The notes beneath the pieces are model-generated. The model made no database searches. It saw only the letters and a list, made by a program, of their open reading frames with translations, and was not told where the DNA came from. The translations under genes and the position numbers were made by a program. From positions 1 through 46,527 of the forward strand of contig SVPW01000016.1 of NCBI GenBank assembly GCA_015065645.1: DNA of 46,527 bases, read 5' to 3'. The DNA comes from Oscillospiraceae bacterium. GTDB lineage: Bacteria; Bacillota; Clostridia; Oscillospirales; Acutalibacteraceae. Of this stretch, positions 31,857-39,208 are shown in pieces. How positions within the stretch are numbered: position 1 is the stretch's first letter; the number at the start of each line of letters is the position of its first letter.

Positions 31857-32603
31857 TTATTCGGTAGCAGCTTTAAGAATAGCATTAGAGTTTTTGATAT
31901 ATTTACCGGAATTATCTTTGCCTTCAAGAAGTGTTCCTTCAAGCTTTCTGCAAGAAATACTTAAACCTTCCTTTAATTCAAAATCCAAAGGATTATCACT
32001 CTTGATTTTACAAGCTTCATAAAAAGCTTCATTTAAAGGCAGAGGCTCTGTATCAAAAACACCATTGAGCGCACTATCTGCAGCAGAGAAGTATTTGATG
32101 CTTTCATCATCTGTTATGAAAAGCAGTGCGTTTTCCTCTGCCACAATGATACCCTGCATTTTTTGAAGCAGGGTATTGCGGTATTGCAAATCACCTAATT
32201 CATTGCTGAAAGAGCAATTTACAATCTGCACCTTAACCTTGCCGTCACCATTAATGTCTTCACAGTGCTTTTGTGCAAATTCGGAAATTTTTTCACAGCT
32301 GGCATCAGAAACGGTGTCGTATGTAAAAACAACAATTTGCAGGTCAGGGTCAACCTTTTTAACACACTGTGCCACCATAATAATAATTATTATACAGGTA
32401 AGCAGACCGCCAATAATGAAGTATTTATCGTGATACCATATATTCTTTAGCTTTTCGCCTAATGTTTTTGGTTTAACCGCAACTTCACTTGGCTTGGGTT
32501 CGGTTGGGATTTCACCACTTTGCATTTTTTTAAGCTTTAAAAATTCTTCTCTTGCACGCCGTTGTTCGGCGATAATTGGATTAACCTTTTTCTTTTTTGC
32601 CAT
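31857..32603 (-). CDS. Single-pass membrane protein of unknown function
   Basis: A 248-residue protein with a basic N-terminal cytoplasmic segment (MAKKKKVNP..., ~1-58), one strong transmembrane helix (~60-80, IIGGLLTCIIIIIMVAQCV), and a ~165-residue outer domain. The outer domain begins VDPDLQIVVFTYDTVSD and contains DINGDGKVKVQIVNCSF, an EF-hand-like DxNGDG loop that may bind Ca2+ but is only one loop. I do not recognise the family. The upstream (minus-strand) region is a 516-bp repeat-rich gap, so its promoter is unclear; repeat copy 2 lies downstream and may supply a terminator hairpin. Confidence 0.8.
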   Translation of the reverse strand: MAKKKKVNPIIAEQRRAREEFLKLKKMQSGEIPTEPKPSEVAVKPKTLGEKLKNIWYHDKYFIIGGLLTCIIIIIMVAQCVKKVDPDLQIVVFTYDTVSDASCEKISEFAQKHCEDINGDGKVKVQIVNCSFSNELGDLQYRNTLLQKMQGIIVAEENALLFITDDESIKYFSAADSALNGVFDTEPLPLNEAFYEACKIKSDNPLDFELKEGLSISCRKLEGTLLEGKDNSGKYIKNSNAILKAATE

Positions 32604-32652
32604 TTATAATTAAACCATCCTTAAAATGATAAATAAATATTCCAACTTGGCA

Positions 32653-32765
32653 TACCGCAAGAGGGCAGCCAACTGCAAACGGTGCATAATAGGTTGAAAT
32701 ATAAAATAAGAATCCCAGCCTGCCGTAACGCATTTAAGATAACCTGCTGTTTTTGCAGGTGGGTG
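32653..32765 (+). repeat. 113-bp direct repeat R1, left copy
   Basis: Repeated at 32862-32975 with one substitution and one single-base insertion. It contains the hairpin ACCTGC/GCAGGT near its right end. The two copies flank the structured core at 32766-32861. Confidence 0.9.
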
Positions 32766-32861
32766 AGGTTGCGACCGCCGCCTGTGGCGGAAACAGGGAG
32801 CAAAACGAAGCGCCGCGGTCGAAATTTGCCTGCGCTCCAAGCAGTTATGCAAATTTCGGGT
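32766..32861 (+). repeat. Structured GC-rich core R2, locus 1
   Basis: Homologous to 43295-43381. Shared blocks are the hairpin CCGCC-TGT-GGCGG followed by CAGGGAG, then GCGGTCGAA, a helix, the loop GCTCCAAGC, the return helix, TTCGGG, and ACCGCAAGAGG. The main helix here is ATTTGC/GCAAAT; at the other locus it is GCACAT/ATGTGC, so all six base pairs are compensated. GACCGC also pairs with GCGGTC. The conserved tail continues into the first bases of the right R1 copy. Confidence 0.8.
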
Positions 32862-32975
32862 TACCGCAAGAGGGCAGCCAAATGCAAACGGTGCATAATA
32901 AGGTTGAAATATAAAATAAGAATCCCAGCCTGCCGTAACGCATTTAAGATAACCTGCTGTTTTTGCAGGTGGGTG
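32862..32975 (+). repeat. 113-bp direct repeat R1, right copy
   Basis: Near-identical to 32653-32765. Its first bases (ACCGCAAGAGG) are also the tail of the R2 core, found once at the tRNA-Trp locus. Confidence 0.9.
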
Positions 32976-33119
32976 TCCGCCGGGCGGCTTCGCGCTCCCT
33001 TCTTCCGAACTCGGCACAGCCGCGGGAGGTCTGCAAGCCCACCGCCCGAGATAGGACCCCGTTTAATATTGTTGTAGGGTTATAAAAATACGATTCGCGA
33101 ACAGGCCAGGATAAAAAAG
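32976..33119. other. GC-rich hairpin and remainder of the repeat-rich gap
   Basis: CCGCC-G-GGCGG starts this stretch. A larger fold can be drawn from CGGGCGG (32990-32996) to CCGCCCG (33042-33048), enclosing CTCCC/GGGAG and the small hairpin CCGA-AC-TCGG. From about 33060 the DNA is AT-rich with a TTCGCGAA palindrome, and nothing further is recognised. The open frames across 32610-33077 on both strands are read-through of the repeats, not genes. Confidence 0.55.
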
Positions 33120-33434
33120 TTATTTATTATCTATTTCAAAAAAGTTTTCAAGTCGGTCAACAAACGCATCAGCGATTGTTTCATACTCATCGTCATCCTC
33201 AATTTCGGTGAAAAATTCTTCTCCGTTTTCTTCAGCAACTTTTACAATTACCAATTCTCCGCTTTCATCAAGCATCTTTTTTGGATCGTCATAAACAGGA
33301 AGCATTGCAAGATAGCGTGCTTCATCGGTTTCTATAGCGTCAATTACCTCAAAGGTATATTCTTTTCCGTCATCATCACAAAGTGTGATAATATCGGGAT
33401 CGTATCCTTCATTGTTATTTACATTATTACTCAT
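33120..33434 (-). CDS. DUF1292-type small acidic protein (YrzB-like)
   Basis: A 104-residue, very acidic soluble protein. The core pattern ITLCDDDGKEYTFEVIDAIE...YLAMLPV...DESGELVIVKVAEENGEE fits the DUF1292 family, found throughout Firmicutes and of unknown function. The ATG at 33434 is chosen because GGAGG lies 5 bases upstream; an in-frame TTG 12 bases earlier overlaps that ribosome-binding site. It lies downstream of an ABC exporter with its own promoter-like sequence. Confidence 0.88.
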   Translation of the reverse strand: MSNNVNNNEGYDPDIITLCDDDGKEYTFEVIDAIETDEARYLAMLPVYDDPKKMLDESGELVIVKVAEENGEEFFTEIEDDDEYETIADAFVDRLENFFEIDNK

Positions 33435-33464
33435 AATATCCTCCAATTTTTTATTTACCTATCT

Positions 33465-33493
33465 ATTTTAAACCATTAAACGATTTAAGTCAA
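33465..33493 (-). promoter_or_regulatory. Sigma-A promoter for the DUF1292 gene
   Basis: On the minus strand TTGACT (33488-33493) overlaps the end of the ABC gene, and TAAAAT (33465-33470) follows after 17 bases. Confidence 0.6.
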
Positions 33494-35406
33494 TCGGAAA
33501 AAGAAAGTTTTGTGCTGTTATTATCTTCATTTTTTTGCCGTTCGTGTTCTAAAACACGTCGGAACTGTGTTTCGTATAGCTCACGATAGCGTTCACTGCG
33601 TTCCAAAAGCTCATCGTGTGTTCCTTCGTCCTGAATAGTACCGTCCTGCAAAACCATAATTTGGTCAGCCGCAAGCACTGTTGAAAGGCGGTGCGCTATC
33701 ACAAGACTTGTTCTTCCTATCATAAGCGTATCAAGTGCTGTTTGTATTGAATTTTCCGAAATTGAATCAAGAGAAGAGGTGGCTTCGTCAAGAATTAAAA
33801 TTTTGGGGTCTTTAAGTATAACTCTTGCAATTGAAATTCTTTGCTTTTCACCACCTGAAAGTTTAAGACCTCTATTGCCTACAATAGTATCATAGCCATC
33901 AGGAAGTTTAGAAATAAAATCATAAATATTAGCGGCACGGCAGGCAAAATCAAGCTCATCCTGTGTGGCATCGGATTTGGCATATAGCAAATTTTCACGG
34001 ATTGTACCATTGAAAAGATATGTGTCTTGCGTTACAACACCGATATTTTGTCTTAAATATGCAAGGTCATATTCCTTAACATCAACCCCGGCTATCAATA
34101 CATTGCCCTTTACCGTATCATAAAGACGAGGTATCATATTAATTATAGTAGATTTTCCTGCTCCCGAAGCACCTACTATAGCATACATTTTACCGCTTGG
34201 CAAGGTGAAGCTTACGCCTTTTAATATTTCTATATTGCGCTCATAAGAAAAATGAACATCTCTAAATTCTATGGTAGAATCTGTAATATCGGGCAATTTT
34301 GGGTTTTCGGGGTTTGTGATTTCACATGGCTTGTCATAATATTCAAAAATACGGGTGAAAAGAGCAAGCGAACGCACAAAATCAACCTGAAGATTGAGTA
34401 ACTGCCTTACGGGTTGATATAAACGGTTTATAAGTGCTACTATAACCGAAATATCTCCCACGGTAAGACCTTTATCCCATCCTGAAATAATTAAAAATCC
34501 ACCTGCAAAATATATCATAAGAGGAGCCGTTTGTATAAACATTCCAAGCATAACATGAAACCAGCTTCCCGCACGATGTTCTTTTATGGTGGTGTTTGTT
34601 ACACGATTGTTTATGTTACGGAATTTTTCATATTCTTTTCTTTCTCTTGTAAAGAGTTTCACAAGCATTGAACCGCTTACTGAAAGCGTTTCGTCAACCT
34701 GTTGGTTAAGCTCATCCTGAGCTTCCTGCACTTCACTTGCAAGCTCCCAACGCTTTTTTCCCACTGCACGGGTGGGGAAAATCATAATCGGAAGTATTAT
34801 TAGTCCCACTATAGCAAGCCGCCAATCGGTATAAAAAAGGCTGAAAATACAGGTTCCGCTTATCAGCACATTACTTACTATTGTGGTTAGAGTTCCGGAA
34901 ATTACAGAGCTTACACCGTTTATATCACTGTTCATTCGTGTTATAATATCGCCCTGCTTTTCACTTGTGAAAAATCTGTGTGACATTCTTTGCAGATGGT
35001 CATACATCTGATTTTTCATATCAAAAATAATTTTTTGAGAAATCCATGAATTTATGTATTGTTCTAAAACACTTATAACCTGAGAAAGCACAAGAACTAT
35101 AAATGCAAGTACCAAAAGATAAGCAAGCGTATAGATACTGCGATCAGTATCTATTATTTCATCAACTATTTTACCTGTTATAATTGATGGGAATAGGCCT
35201 AATACCGCAGAAATTGCAAGTGCTGTAAATACAAGTATAAACTGTGGAAGATAAGGCTTTAAATAGCTTAATATGCGCTTTATAAGCGATTTTGTAACCT
35301 TTGGTTTGTTTCTTTTTTCTTCTTCGGTTAAAAAGCTTCTTGGCCCTCTTGGTCCAAATCCTCCCGGTCTCATTCCCGGTGGGGGAGGCATTGAAGGAGG
35401 TCTCAT
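33490..35406 (-). CDS. ABC exporter, fused permease and ATPase (MsbA/LmrA-like)
   Basis: A 638-residue half-transporter expected to work as a homodimer in the membrane. A Pro/Gly/Arg-rich cytoplasmic start (residues 1-25) is followed by a six-helix ABC membrane domain (~50-350). The nucleotide-binding domain has Walker A GASGAGKST, signature LSGGEKQR, Walker B ILILDEATSS and switch His in VIAHRLST. Substrate (lipid, drug or peptide) cannot be told. AAGGAG precedes the ATG with a long 10-base spacing. It is encoded alone, without the second half-transporter often seen in tandem. Confidence 0.94.
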   Translation of the reverse strand: MRPPSMPPPPGMRPGGFGPRGPRSFLTEEEKRNKPKVTKSLIKRILSYLKPYLPQFILVFTALAISAVLGLFPSIITGKIVDEIIDTDRSIYTLAYLLVLAFIVLVLSQVISVLEQYINSWISQKIIFDMKNQMYDHLQRMSHRFFTSEKQGDIITRMNSDINGVSSVISGTLTTIVSNVLISGTCIFSLFYTDWRLAIVGLIILPIMIFPTRAVGKKRWELASEVQEAQDELNQQVDETLSVSGSMLVKLFTRERKEYEKFRNINNRVTNTTIKEHRAGSWFHVMLGMFIQTAPLMIYFAGGFLIISGWDKGLTVGDISVIVALINRLYQPVRQLLNLQVDFVRSLALFTRIFEYYDKPCEITNPENPKLPDITDSTIEFRDVHFSYERNIEILKGVSFTLPSGKMYAIVGASGAGKSTIINMIPRLYDTVKGNVLIAGVDVKEYDLAYLRQNIGVVTQDTYLFNGTIRENLLYAKSDATQDELDFACRAANIYDFISKLPDGYDTIVGNRGLKLSGGEKQRISIARVILKDPKILILDEATSSLDSISENSIQTALDTLMIGRTSLVIAHRLSTVLAADQIMVLQDGTIQDEGTHDELLERSERYRELYETQFRRVLEHERQKNEDNNSTKLSFSD

Positions 35407-35439
35407 AACGCATTGCTCCTTATTATAAATCTGTTTTTA

Positions 35440-35468
35440 ATTATACTACAATTTTATGAATTTTTCTA
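35440..35468 (-). promoter_or_regulatory. Sigma-A promoter for the ABC exporter
   Basis: Minus strand: TAGAAA (35463-35468), 17 bases, TATAAT (35440-35445). Confidence 0.6.
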
Positions 35469-35514
35469 CATTATGAATAAATTGTTAATTTAAACAAAAG
35501 TTATCAACAAATAC

Positions 35515-35543
35515 TTGACAAACTGTGAAATATGTATTATAAT
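35515..35543 (+). promoter_or_regulatory. Consensus sigma-A promoter of the non-coding RNA gene
   Basis: TTGACA (35515-35520) and TATAAT (35538-35543) with exactly 17 bases between: a perfect consensus, the strongest promoter in the window. Expected transcription start is near 35550. Confidence 0.9.
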
Positions 35544-35549
35544 AAAGTC

Positions 35550-35934
35550 ACAGAAAGAAGAAAGGGTGTGAACCACTAAGATGGCAGTCCAACCGAAGAG
35601 TTAAAAAAATATTAACAGAGGGTGAGTCCGATGAACAGTTAAAACTTTTTCTTAAAATAAAAAAATAATATGGTGGAGCCAATGTACTAAGTAGCCTAAA
35701 ATATAATAATTTCCTCGTAGATTAAGAGTTTATATATGAGTTTTGGTGATGCTTATGATCAGAACAAAATTTCAAAATAAATAAACAGTTCGGGTGGTAC
35801 CAATGTACAAATAAATTTCAAAAGGTTCTTCTTGAGTATTTATATAAAAATTTAATATGAAAAGATGTAATTTAAAATGATAGAAATAATATAGCGATCC
35901 GTATGTGCAAATTGCGTGTACGGATCGTTTTTTT
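35550..35934 (+). ncRNA. Stand-alone structured non-coding RNA, ~380 nt (possibly raiA-type)
   Basis: An independent transcription unit with no ORF, a perfect promoter at its 5' end and a strong terminator at its 3' end. AAGAAGAA (35555-35562) can pair with TTCTTCTT (35826-35833), closing a ~280-nt core. Inside are four related G-rich boxes: GGGTGTGAACCAC (35564 on), GGGTGAGTCCGATGAAC (35620 on), GGTGGAGCCAATGTAC (35672-35687) and GGTGGTACCAATGTAC (35793-35808). A ~60-nt AT-rich tail leads to the terminator. The layout is that of a large Firmicutes ncRNA; the raiA class is my best guess but is from memory. It is not a T-box: no antiterminator, and no tRNA-synthetase or amino-acid gene follows. 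Confidence 0.8.
35895..35934 (+). terminator. Intrinsic terminator of the non-coding RNA
   Basis: CGATCCGTA (35895-35903) pairs with TACGGATCG (35919-35927) and is followed by seven T. Confidence 0.92.
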
Positions 35935-35938
35935 ATTC

Positions 35939-35967
35939 TTGTAAAAGAGAATGGATTGTGCTATTAT
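35939..35967 (+). promoter_or_regulatory. Extended -10 promoter for the phosphodiesterase gene
   Basis: TTGTAA (35939-35944), 17-base spacer, TGC-TATTAT (35959-35967). It begins right after the ncRNA terminator, so the phosphodiesterase gene is transcribed separately. Confidence 0.7.
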
Positions 35968-35997
35968 TAAAAAAATACTTCTGTTAGGGGAAATCTT

Positions 35998-36540
35998 ATG
36001 AAATGGTTGATAGCTTCCGATATACACGGCTCAGCATTTTTTTGTGAACAACTGATTAATGCCGCAAAAAGGGAAAAGGCGGACCGCATTTTGCTTTTGG
36101 GTGATATTTTATATCACGGTCCCCGTAATGATTTGCCTGAGGGTTATAACCCTAAAAAAGTTATTGAAATGCTTAACGCTATAAGTGAACAGCTTGTTTG
36201 CGTGCGTGGAAACTGCGATACTGAGGTTGACCAAATGGTTTTAAAATTCCCAATTCTTGCAGATTACGCATATTTATGTGAGGGCGATATAACCATTTTT
36301 GCAACCCACGGTCATAATTTTAATGAGAAAAATTTACCGCCAATTAAAAAGGGGGATATCTTGCTTCACGGGCACACTCATATACCTGCGCTTTTAAAGC
36401 ACGAAGATTATACCTATATAAACCCCGGCTCGGTTTCTATTCCGAAAGAAAACAGCCCACACAGCTATATGATTTTTGAAAATTCAACCTTTGTGTGGAA
36501 AGACCTTTCAGGAAACGAATATAAAAAATATATTGCATAA
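35998..36540 (+). CDS. YfcE-type metallophosphodiesterase
   Basis: A 180-residue calcineurin-like phosphoesterase with all metal-binding motifs in order: SDIHGS (8-13), LLGDILYHG (33-41), GNCDTE (75-80), ATHGHN (104-109) and LHGHTHIP (121-128). Length and motif wording match E. coli YfcE (184 residues), which cleaves phosphodiesters in vitro and has no settled physiological role. AGGGGA precedes the ATG. It has its own promoter and terminator. Confidence 0.92.
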   Translation: MKWLIASDIHGSAFFCEQLINAAKREKADRILLLGDILYHGPRNDLPEGYNPKKVIEMLNAISEQLVCVRGNCDTEVDQMVLKFPILADYAYLCEGDITIFATHGHNFNEKNLPPIKKGDILLHGHTHIPALLKHEDYTYINPGSVSIPKENSPHSYMIFENSTFVWKDLSGNEYKKYIA

Positions 36541-36548
36541 TAAAGATT

Positions 36549-36587
36549 ACGGATAGCCTCAAATTAATGATACTATCCGTTTTTTTG
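36549..36587 (+). terminator. Intrinsic terminator after the phosphodiesterase gene
   Basis: ACGGATAG (36549-36556) pairs with CTATCCGT (36573-36580), 16-nt loop, followed by a T run. Confidence 0.8.
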
Positions 36588-36592
36588 CCTTA

Positions 36593-37444
36593 TTAAATAT
36601 AGTAGGGATTGCGTGATTTGCAAATCCTGATTATATCTCTTATCAAAACTATAGGAAATGCAATTACGCCTAAAATAGCACCTAACACAATAGTTAATAT
36701 CAACGCAATTGATGCTGAACGATTTTCAGCTTCAATATCAAAATCTGTTTTTCTTGCTTGAGCTTCTTCATCTGTGCTACCGTAAAACCATCCTGCACAA
36801 AGGAAACAACCGTATGGGAAACAGGCGAAAACTATCCATAACCAAAACTGTGTTGTATCTGCATTTGTAATTAATAAGCCTACTAATAAGCCGATAGCTG
36901 CAAAGAAAAGATGACTGAAAAGTTTTGCCCATGTTTTATGGTGATAGTTTTTGCGCCCCAATATACCGAATACAAGCCATACAATAGCAAGCGCCAGTAT
37001 TACAAAAAACATTATAATGGATATAATAATAAGTGTGTATGTTAATTCCAACTCTTCAAATGCACCTTCCCGTGTTTCGGTTGCGGTTTTGGCCAATCTG
37101 AAGGTGTAAAAAGAATATTCATTTTCTTTTACTATAAGGTTTTCTTTTTTGCTTGCAAGCTCATAAACAATATCTTCGTGGTCTTTTAGTGCACATTTTA
37201 TATATTCGTATTCTCCCGGAGGTGTATTATAAAATTTATTTAATCCTATTGTGCTAATATTAAAGGAAATTATCTCCTCGGTTGCAATATTTTTAAAATA
37301 AACAACAAGTCTCTTACCACTGGCATCGGAATCTTTTGCAACGCAGTTTATTCCTAAAAATACTTCATCTGCTACAACATTAACCGTAAATGCAGAAAAA
37401 ATAAATAATACTGCAAATAAAAAACATATTAACTTCTTTAACAT
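36593..37444 (-). CDS. Secreted-start multi-pass membrane protein of unknown function
   Basis: A 283-residue protein. A signal peptide (MLKKLICFLFAVLFIFSAFTV..., cleavage near ADE at ~26) is followed by a ~110-residue outer domain with FLGINCVAKDSDASGKRLVVYF. Then come about four transmembrane helices (around 135-165, 178-197, 205-225 and 250-275) and a short C-terminal tail. The ATG at 37444 is chosen because GGAGG lies 6 bases upstream and the signal peptide starts there; longer in-frame starts add an unrelated hydrophilic stretch. I do not recognise the family. It is last in a minus-strand run of envelope-related genes. Confidence 0.8.
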   Translation of the reverse strand: MLKKLICFLFAVLFIFSAFTVNVVADEVFLGINCVAKDSDASGKRLVVYFKNIATEEIISFNISTIGLNKFYNTPPGEYEYIKCALKDHEDIVYELASKKENLIVKENEYSFYTFRLAKTATETREGAFEELELTYTLIIISIIMFFVILALAIVWLVFGILGRKNYHHKTWAKLFSHLFFAAIGLLVGLLITNADTTQFWLWIVFACFPYGCFLCAGWFYGSTDEEAQARKTDFDIEAENRSASIALILTIVLGAILGVIAFPIVLIRDIIRICKSRNPYYI

Positions 37445-37543
37445 TTTTTCCTCCAAGATATATCCGTAATTTAAGTTTACTAATTTTAGCATATTGTATG
37501 TTAAAGTACAATACGAAATATTACATTTTTTTACATTTCTCAA

Positions 37544-37681
37544 TTAAATGTTATTAGGCTTTTCAAATATATTTATGCGCATTGCTTCTGCCTTAATGGG
37601 TGATAATAAATTATTATTTTTATCCTCTAAAAAAATATAATACAAATTGAAATGTTCTATATTATCTGTATTTTTCTTCAT
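37544..37681 (-). CDS. Putative small protein (45 residues), unknown
   Basis: A short frame between two real minus-strand genes: MKKNTDNIEHFNLYYIFLED... ending in NIFEKPNNI. AAAGGCAG lies about 8 bases upstream of the ATG at 37681; an alternative in-frame ATG at 37687 gives 47 residues but sits too close to that site. The peptide is soluble and mixed-charge, with no signal or membrane helix. It starts 22 bases after the transglutaminase-like gene and could be cotranscribed. There is no family recognition, and it may be a degraded C-terminal remnant of a larger gene. Confidence 0.4.
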   Translation of the reverse strand: MKKNTDNIEHFNLYYIFLEDKNNNLLSPIKAEAMRINIFEKPNNI

Positions 37682-37702
37682 TGGCATTCTGCCTTTCTTG
37701 AT

Positions 37703-39085
37703 TTAAGCAATAAAATAGTTTTTATAAGAATATTTTGTTGCGGTGCATTCGGGTACAGGCCAACGGCTATCAGACCAATCGTGATTAAAATTTTTCATTT
37801 GCTCACTTGTTAAATTGAAAAAGGTGTGGTATGCTTCACCCTCACCGCCACCTATTGGGTCATCAAAGGTGATATCGCACATATACCATTCATTATCAAG
37901 CATTACACAGTTCCATTTGTGTCCGCCTCCTGCAGTTCCAACAACGCCTGTGCAGTTAATGCCGACATAAAGGCAAAGTGTCTGAAATGCTTCGGAATAA
38001 GATTCACAAACTCCCATTTTATTAACTATAATACCGTATGCTGTCCAGTTATCTTCGGCAATGCCGTCCCACTTGGCAGAGAGATTATAGTGGCTGTCTA
38101 TAAGTATGCGGTCATATATCAGCTTTTCTTTTACAACATCGGGAGTGTTGGCAGGAATGGTGCTTATTATTCTTTCAACCTCTTTATCAAATACCGCCTT
38201 TTTGGCTCTTATTCTTGTTCTGAGCTCATCATTTATCTCTTTTAATTCTCCACCAAAACGGCAGGTCATTTCACCATCGGAATAACAGAACACAAGCGCA
38301 TCCTTATCACCGCCATAGTTGTAAATTGTTACCTGATTTCCAAGGTAAAAATGCTCGGGATTATCAAACATATAAAGATAATAGATATAGTAGTTATAGT
38401 TTACCGCAAGATCTACATTGATCTCTGCTCTTGCCTCAAGATTTGTAACGGCTTTATCTATAGCTTCATACCAGCCCTTTTTCTCATCATCCAGAACAGA
38501 ATAAAGATATCTTTCGCAATAAGGAACTTTTGTATGCTTTTGATTTGTTGTATAGGTGTACTTTGGCTTTTCTTCTTCTTTAGGCACTGTCGGCTTTACT
38601 TCGGGCTTTACTTCAGGCTCAGGCTGTATTTCGGGTTCGGGCTGTGTTTCGTCCTCAATGTTAACATCAGGATTTGTAATTTCCTCTTTGATTTCTTCCT
38701 TAATCTCTTCCTTTTCAGGTTCAACCTTAGGTGTAGGTGTAGGCTCCGGAATTTTATCAATGGTAGGTATTACCGGTTTTACCTCATCGTTATCAATAGT
38801 AGGAGTATTAAGCTCTATCAAAACAGAGCCGTCTTCACTTTCGGTAAGAGTGGTGGTGTAACCCCAATCATCCATTTTATTAACAAAATCATCAAAGCTT
38901 GAAATATCATCTAATGGTGCATCAGGTATGATATTTTCATCTTTTTCTTCCTCATCAGAAACCACGATGTTTTCTTTAATCGCAGTTGATGGCTTGTTCT
39001 TTTTGTCGGCGGTATTATTTTTTCCGCAGGCGGTGAGTGATAAAATAAAGATAAGTGCTAAAATGAGTGCTAAAAGTTTTTTCAT
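37703..39085 (-). CDS. Lipoprotein with transglutaminase-like (cysteine protease-fold) domain
   Basis: A 460-residue surface lipoprotein. The signal peptide ends in lipobox LTAC with Cys20 as lipidation site. A long low-complexity spacer (~105-190) is rich in Pro, Glu and Lys (repeats such as KEEIKEEI and PEPEVKPEVKP), typical of wall-spanning linkers. The C-terminal domain has a full catalytic triad: Cys in GVCESYSEAF, His in GGGHKWNCV and Asp in WYMCDITFDDP. Such domains act as proteases, peptidases or crosslinking enzymes; substrate unknown. Its leader carries a hairpin covering the ribosome-binding site, shared with the lipoprotein at 41953-42627. The sigma-LRR gene lies upstream on the same strand. 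Confidence 0.92.
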   Translation of the reverse strand: MKKLLALILALIFILSLTACGKNNTADKKNKPSTAIKENIVVSDEEEKDENIIPDAPLDDISSFDDFVNKMDDWGYTTTLTESEDGSVLIELNTPTIDNDEVKPVIPTIDKIPEPTPTPKVEPEKEEIKEEIKEEITNPDVNIEDETQPEPEIQPEPEVKPEVKPTVPKEEEKPKYTYTTNQKHTKVPYCERYLYSVLDDEKKGWYEAIDKAVTNLEARAEINVDLAVNYNYYIYYLYMFDNPEHFYLGNQVTIYNYGGDKDALVFCYSDGEMTCRFGGELKEINDELRTRIRAKKAVFDKEVERIISTIPANTPDVVKEKLIYDRILIDSHYNLSAKWDGIAEDNWTAYGIIVNKMGVCESYSEAFQTLCLYVGINCTGVVGTAGGGHKWNCVMLDNEWYMCDITFDDPIGGGEGEAYHTFFNLTSEQMKNFNHDWSDSRWPVPECTATKYSYKNYFIA

Positions 39086-39092
39086 GATTAAA

Positions 39093-39196
39093 AATCCCCT
39101 TTAATAATGTTTTTGGACTCTTTTTTTCGTCCTTACATTAATAAAGGGGATTTAAGATTTAATTTGGTTTTATATTTTTTTAAAAAATTTTAAAAA
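39093..39196 (-). promoter_or_regulatory. Shared leader block A with Shine-Dalgarno-masking hairpin
   Basis: On the minus strand an A/T-phased tract and TATAAAACCAAA are followed by an imperfect hairpin spanning 39152 to 39093. It has an outer 11-bp stem AATCCCCTTTA/TAAAGGGGATT, one mismatch, TAATGT/ACATTA, and inner GGAC/GTCC. The 3' strand of the outer stem is the AAAGGGG ribosome-binding site of the transglutaminase-like lipoprotein gene. The block matches the leader at 42634-42740 almost base for base in its 5' half. Confidence 0.7.
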
Positions 39197-39208
39197 ATTT
39201 TAAAATAT

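Noticed and set aside
32610-33077. Open frames of 60-135 codons on both strands
   Set aside because: They run straight through the R1/R2 repeats and encode the repeat twice; the same antisense words recur at the tRNA-Trp locus, so they are read-through of a non-coding element.
35564-35810. T-box riboswitch, because of GGGTGGTACC near 35793
   Set aside because: The T-box proper continues CCGCG and pairs in an antiterminator next to a terminator; here it continues CAATGTAC, a similar box occurs upstream, and the next gene is a phosphodiesterase with its own promoter.
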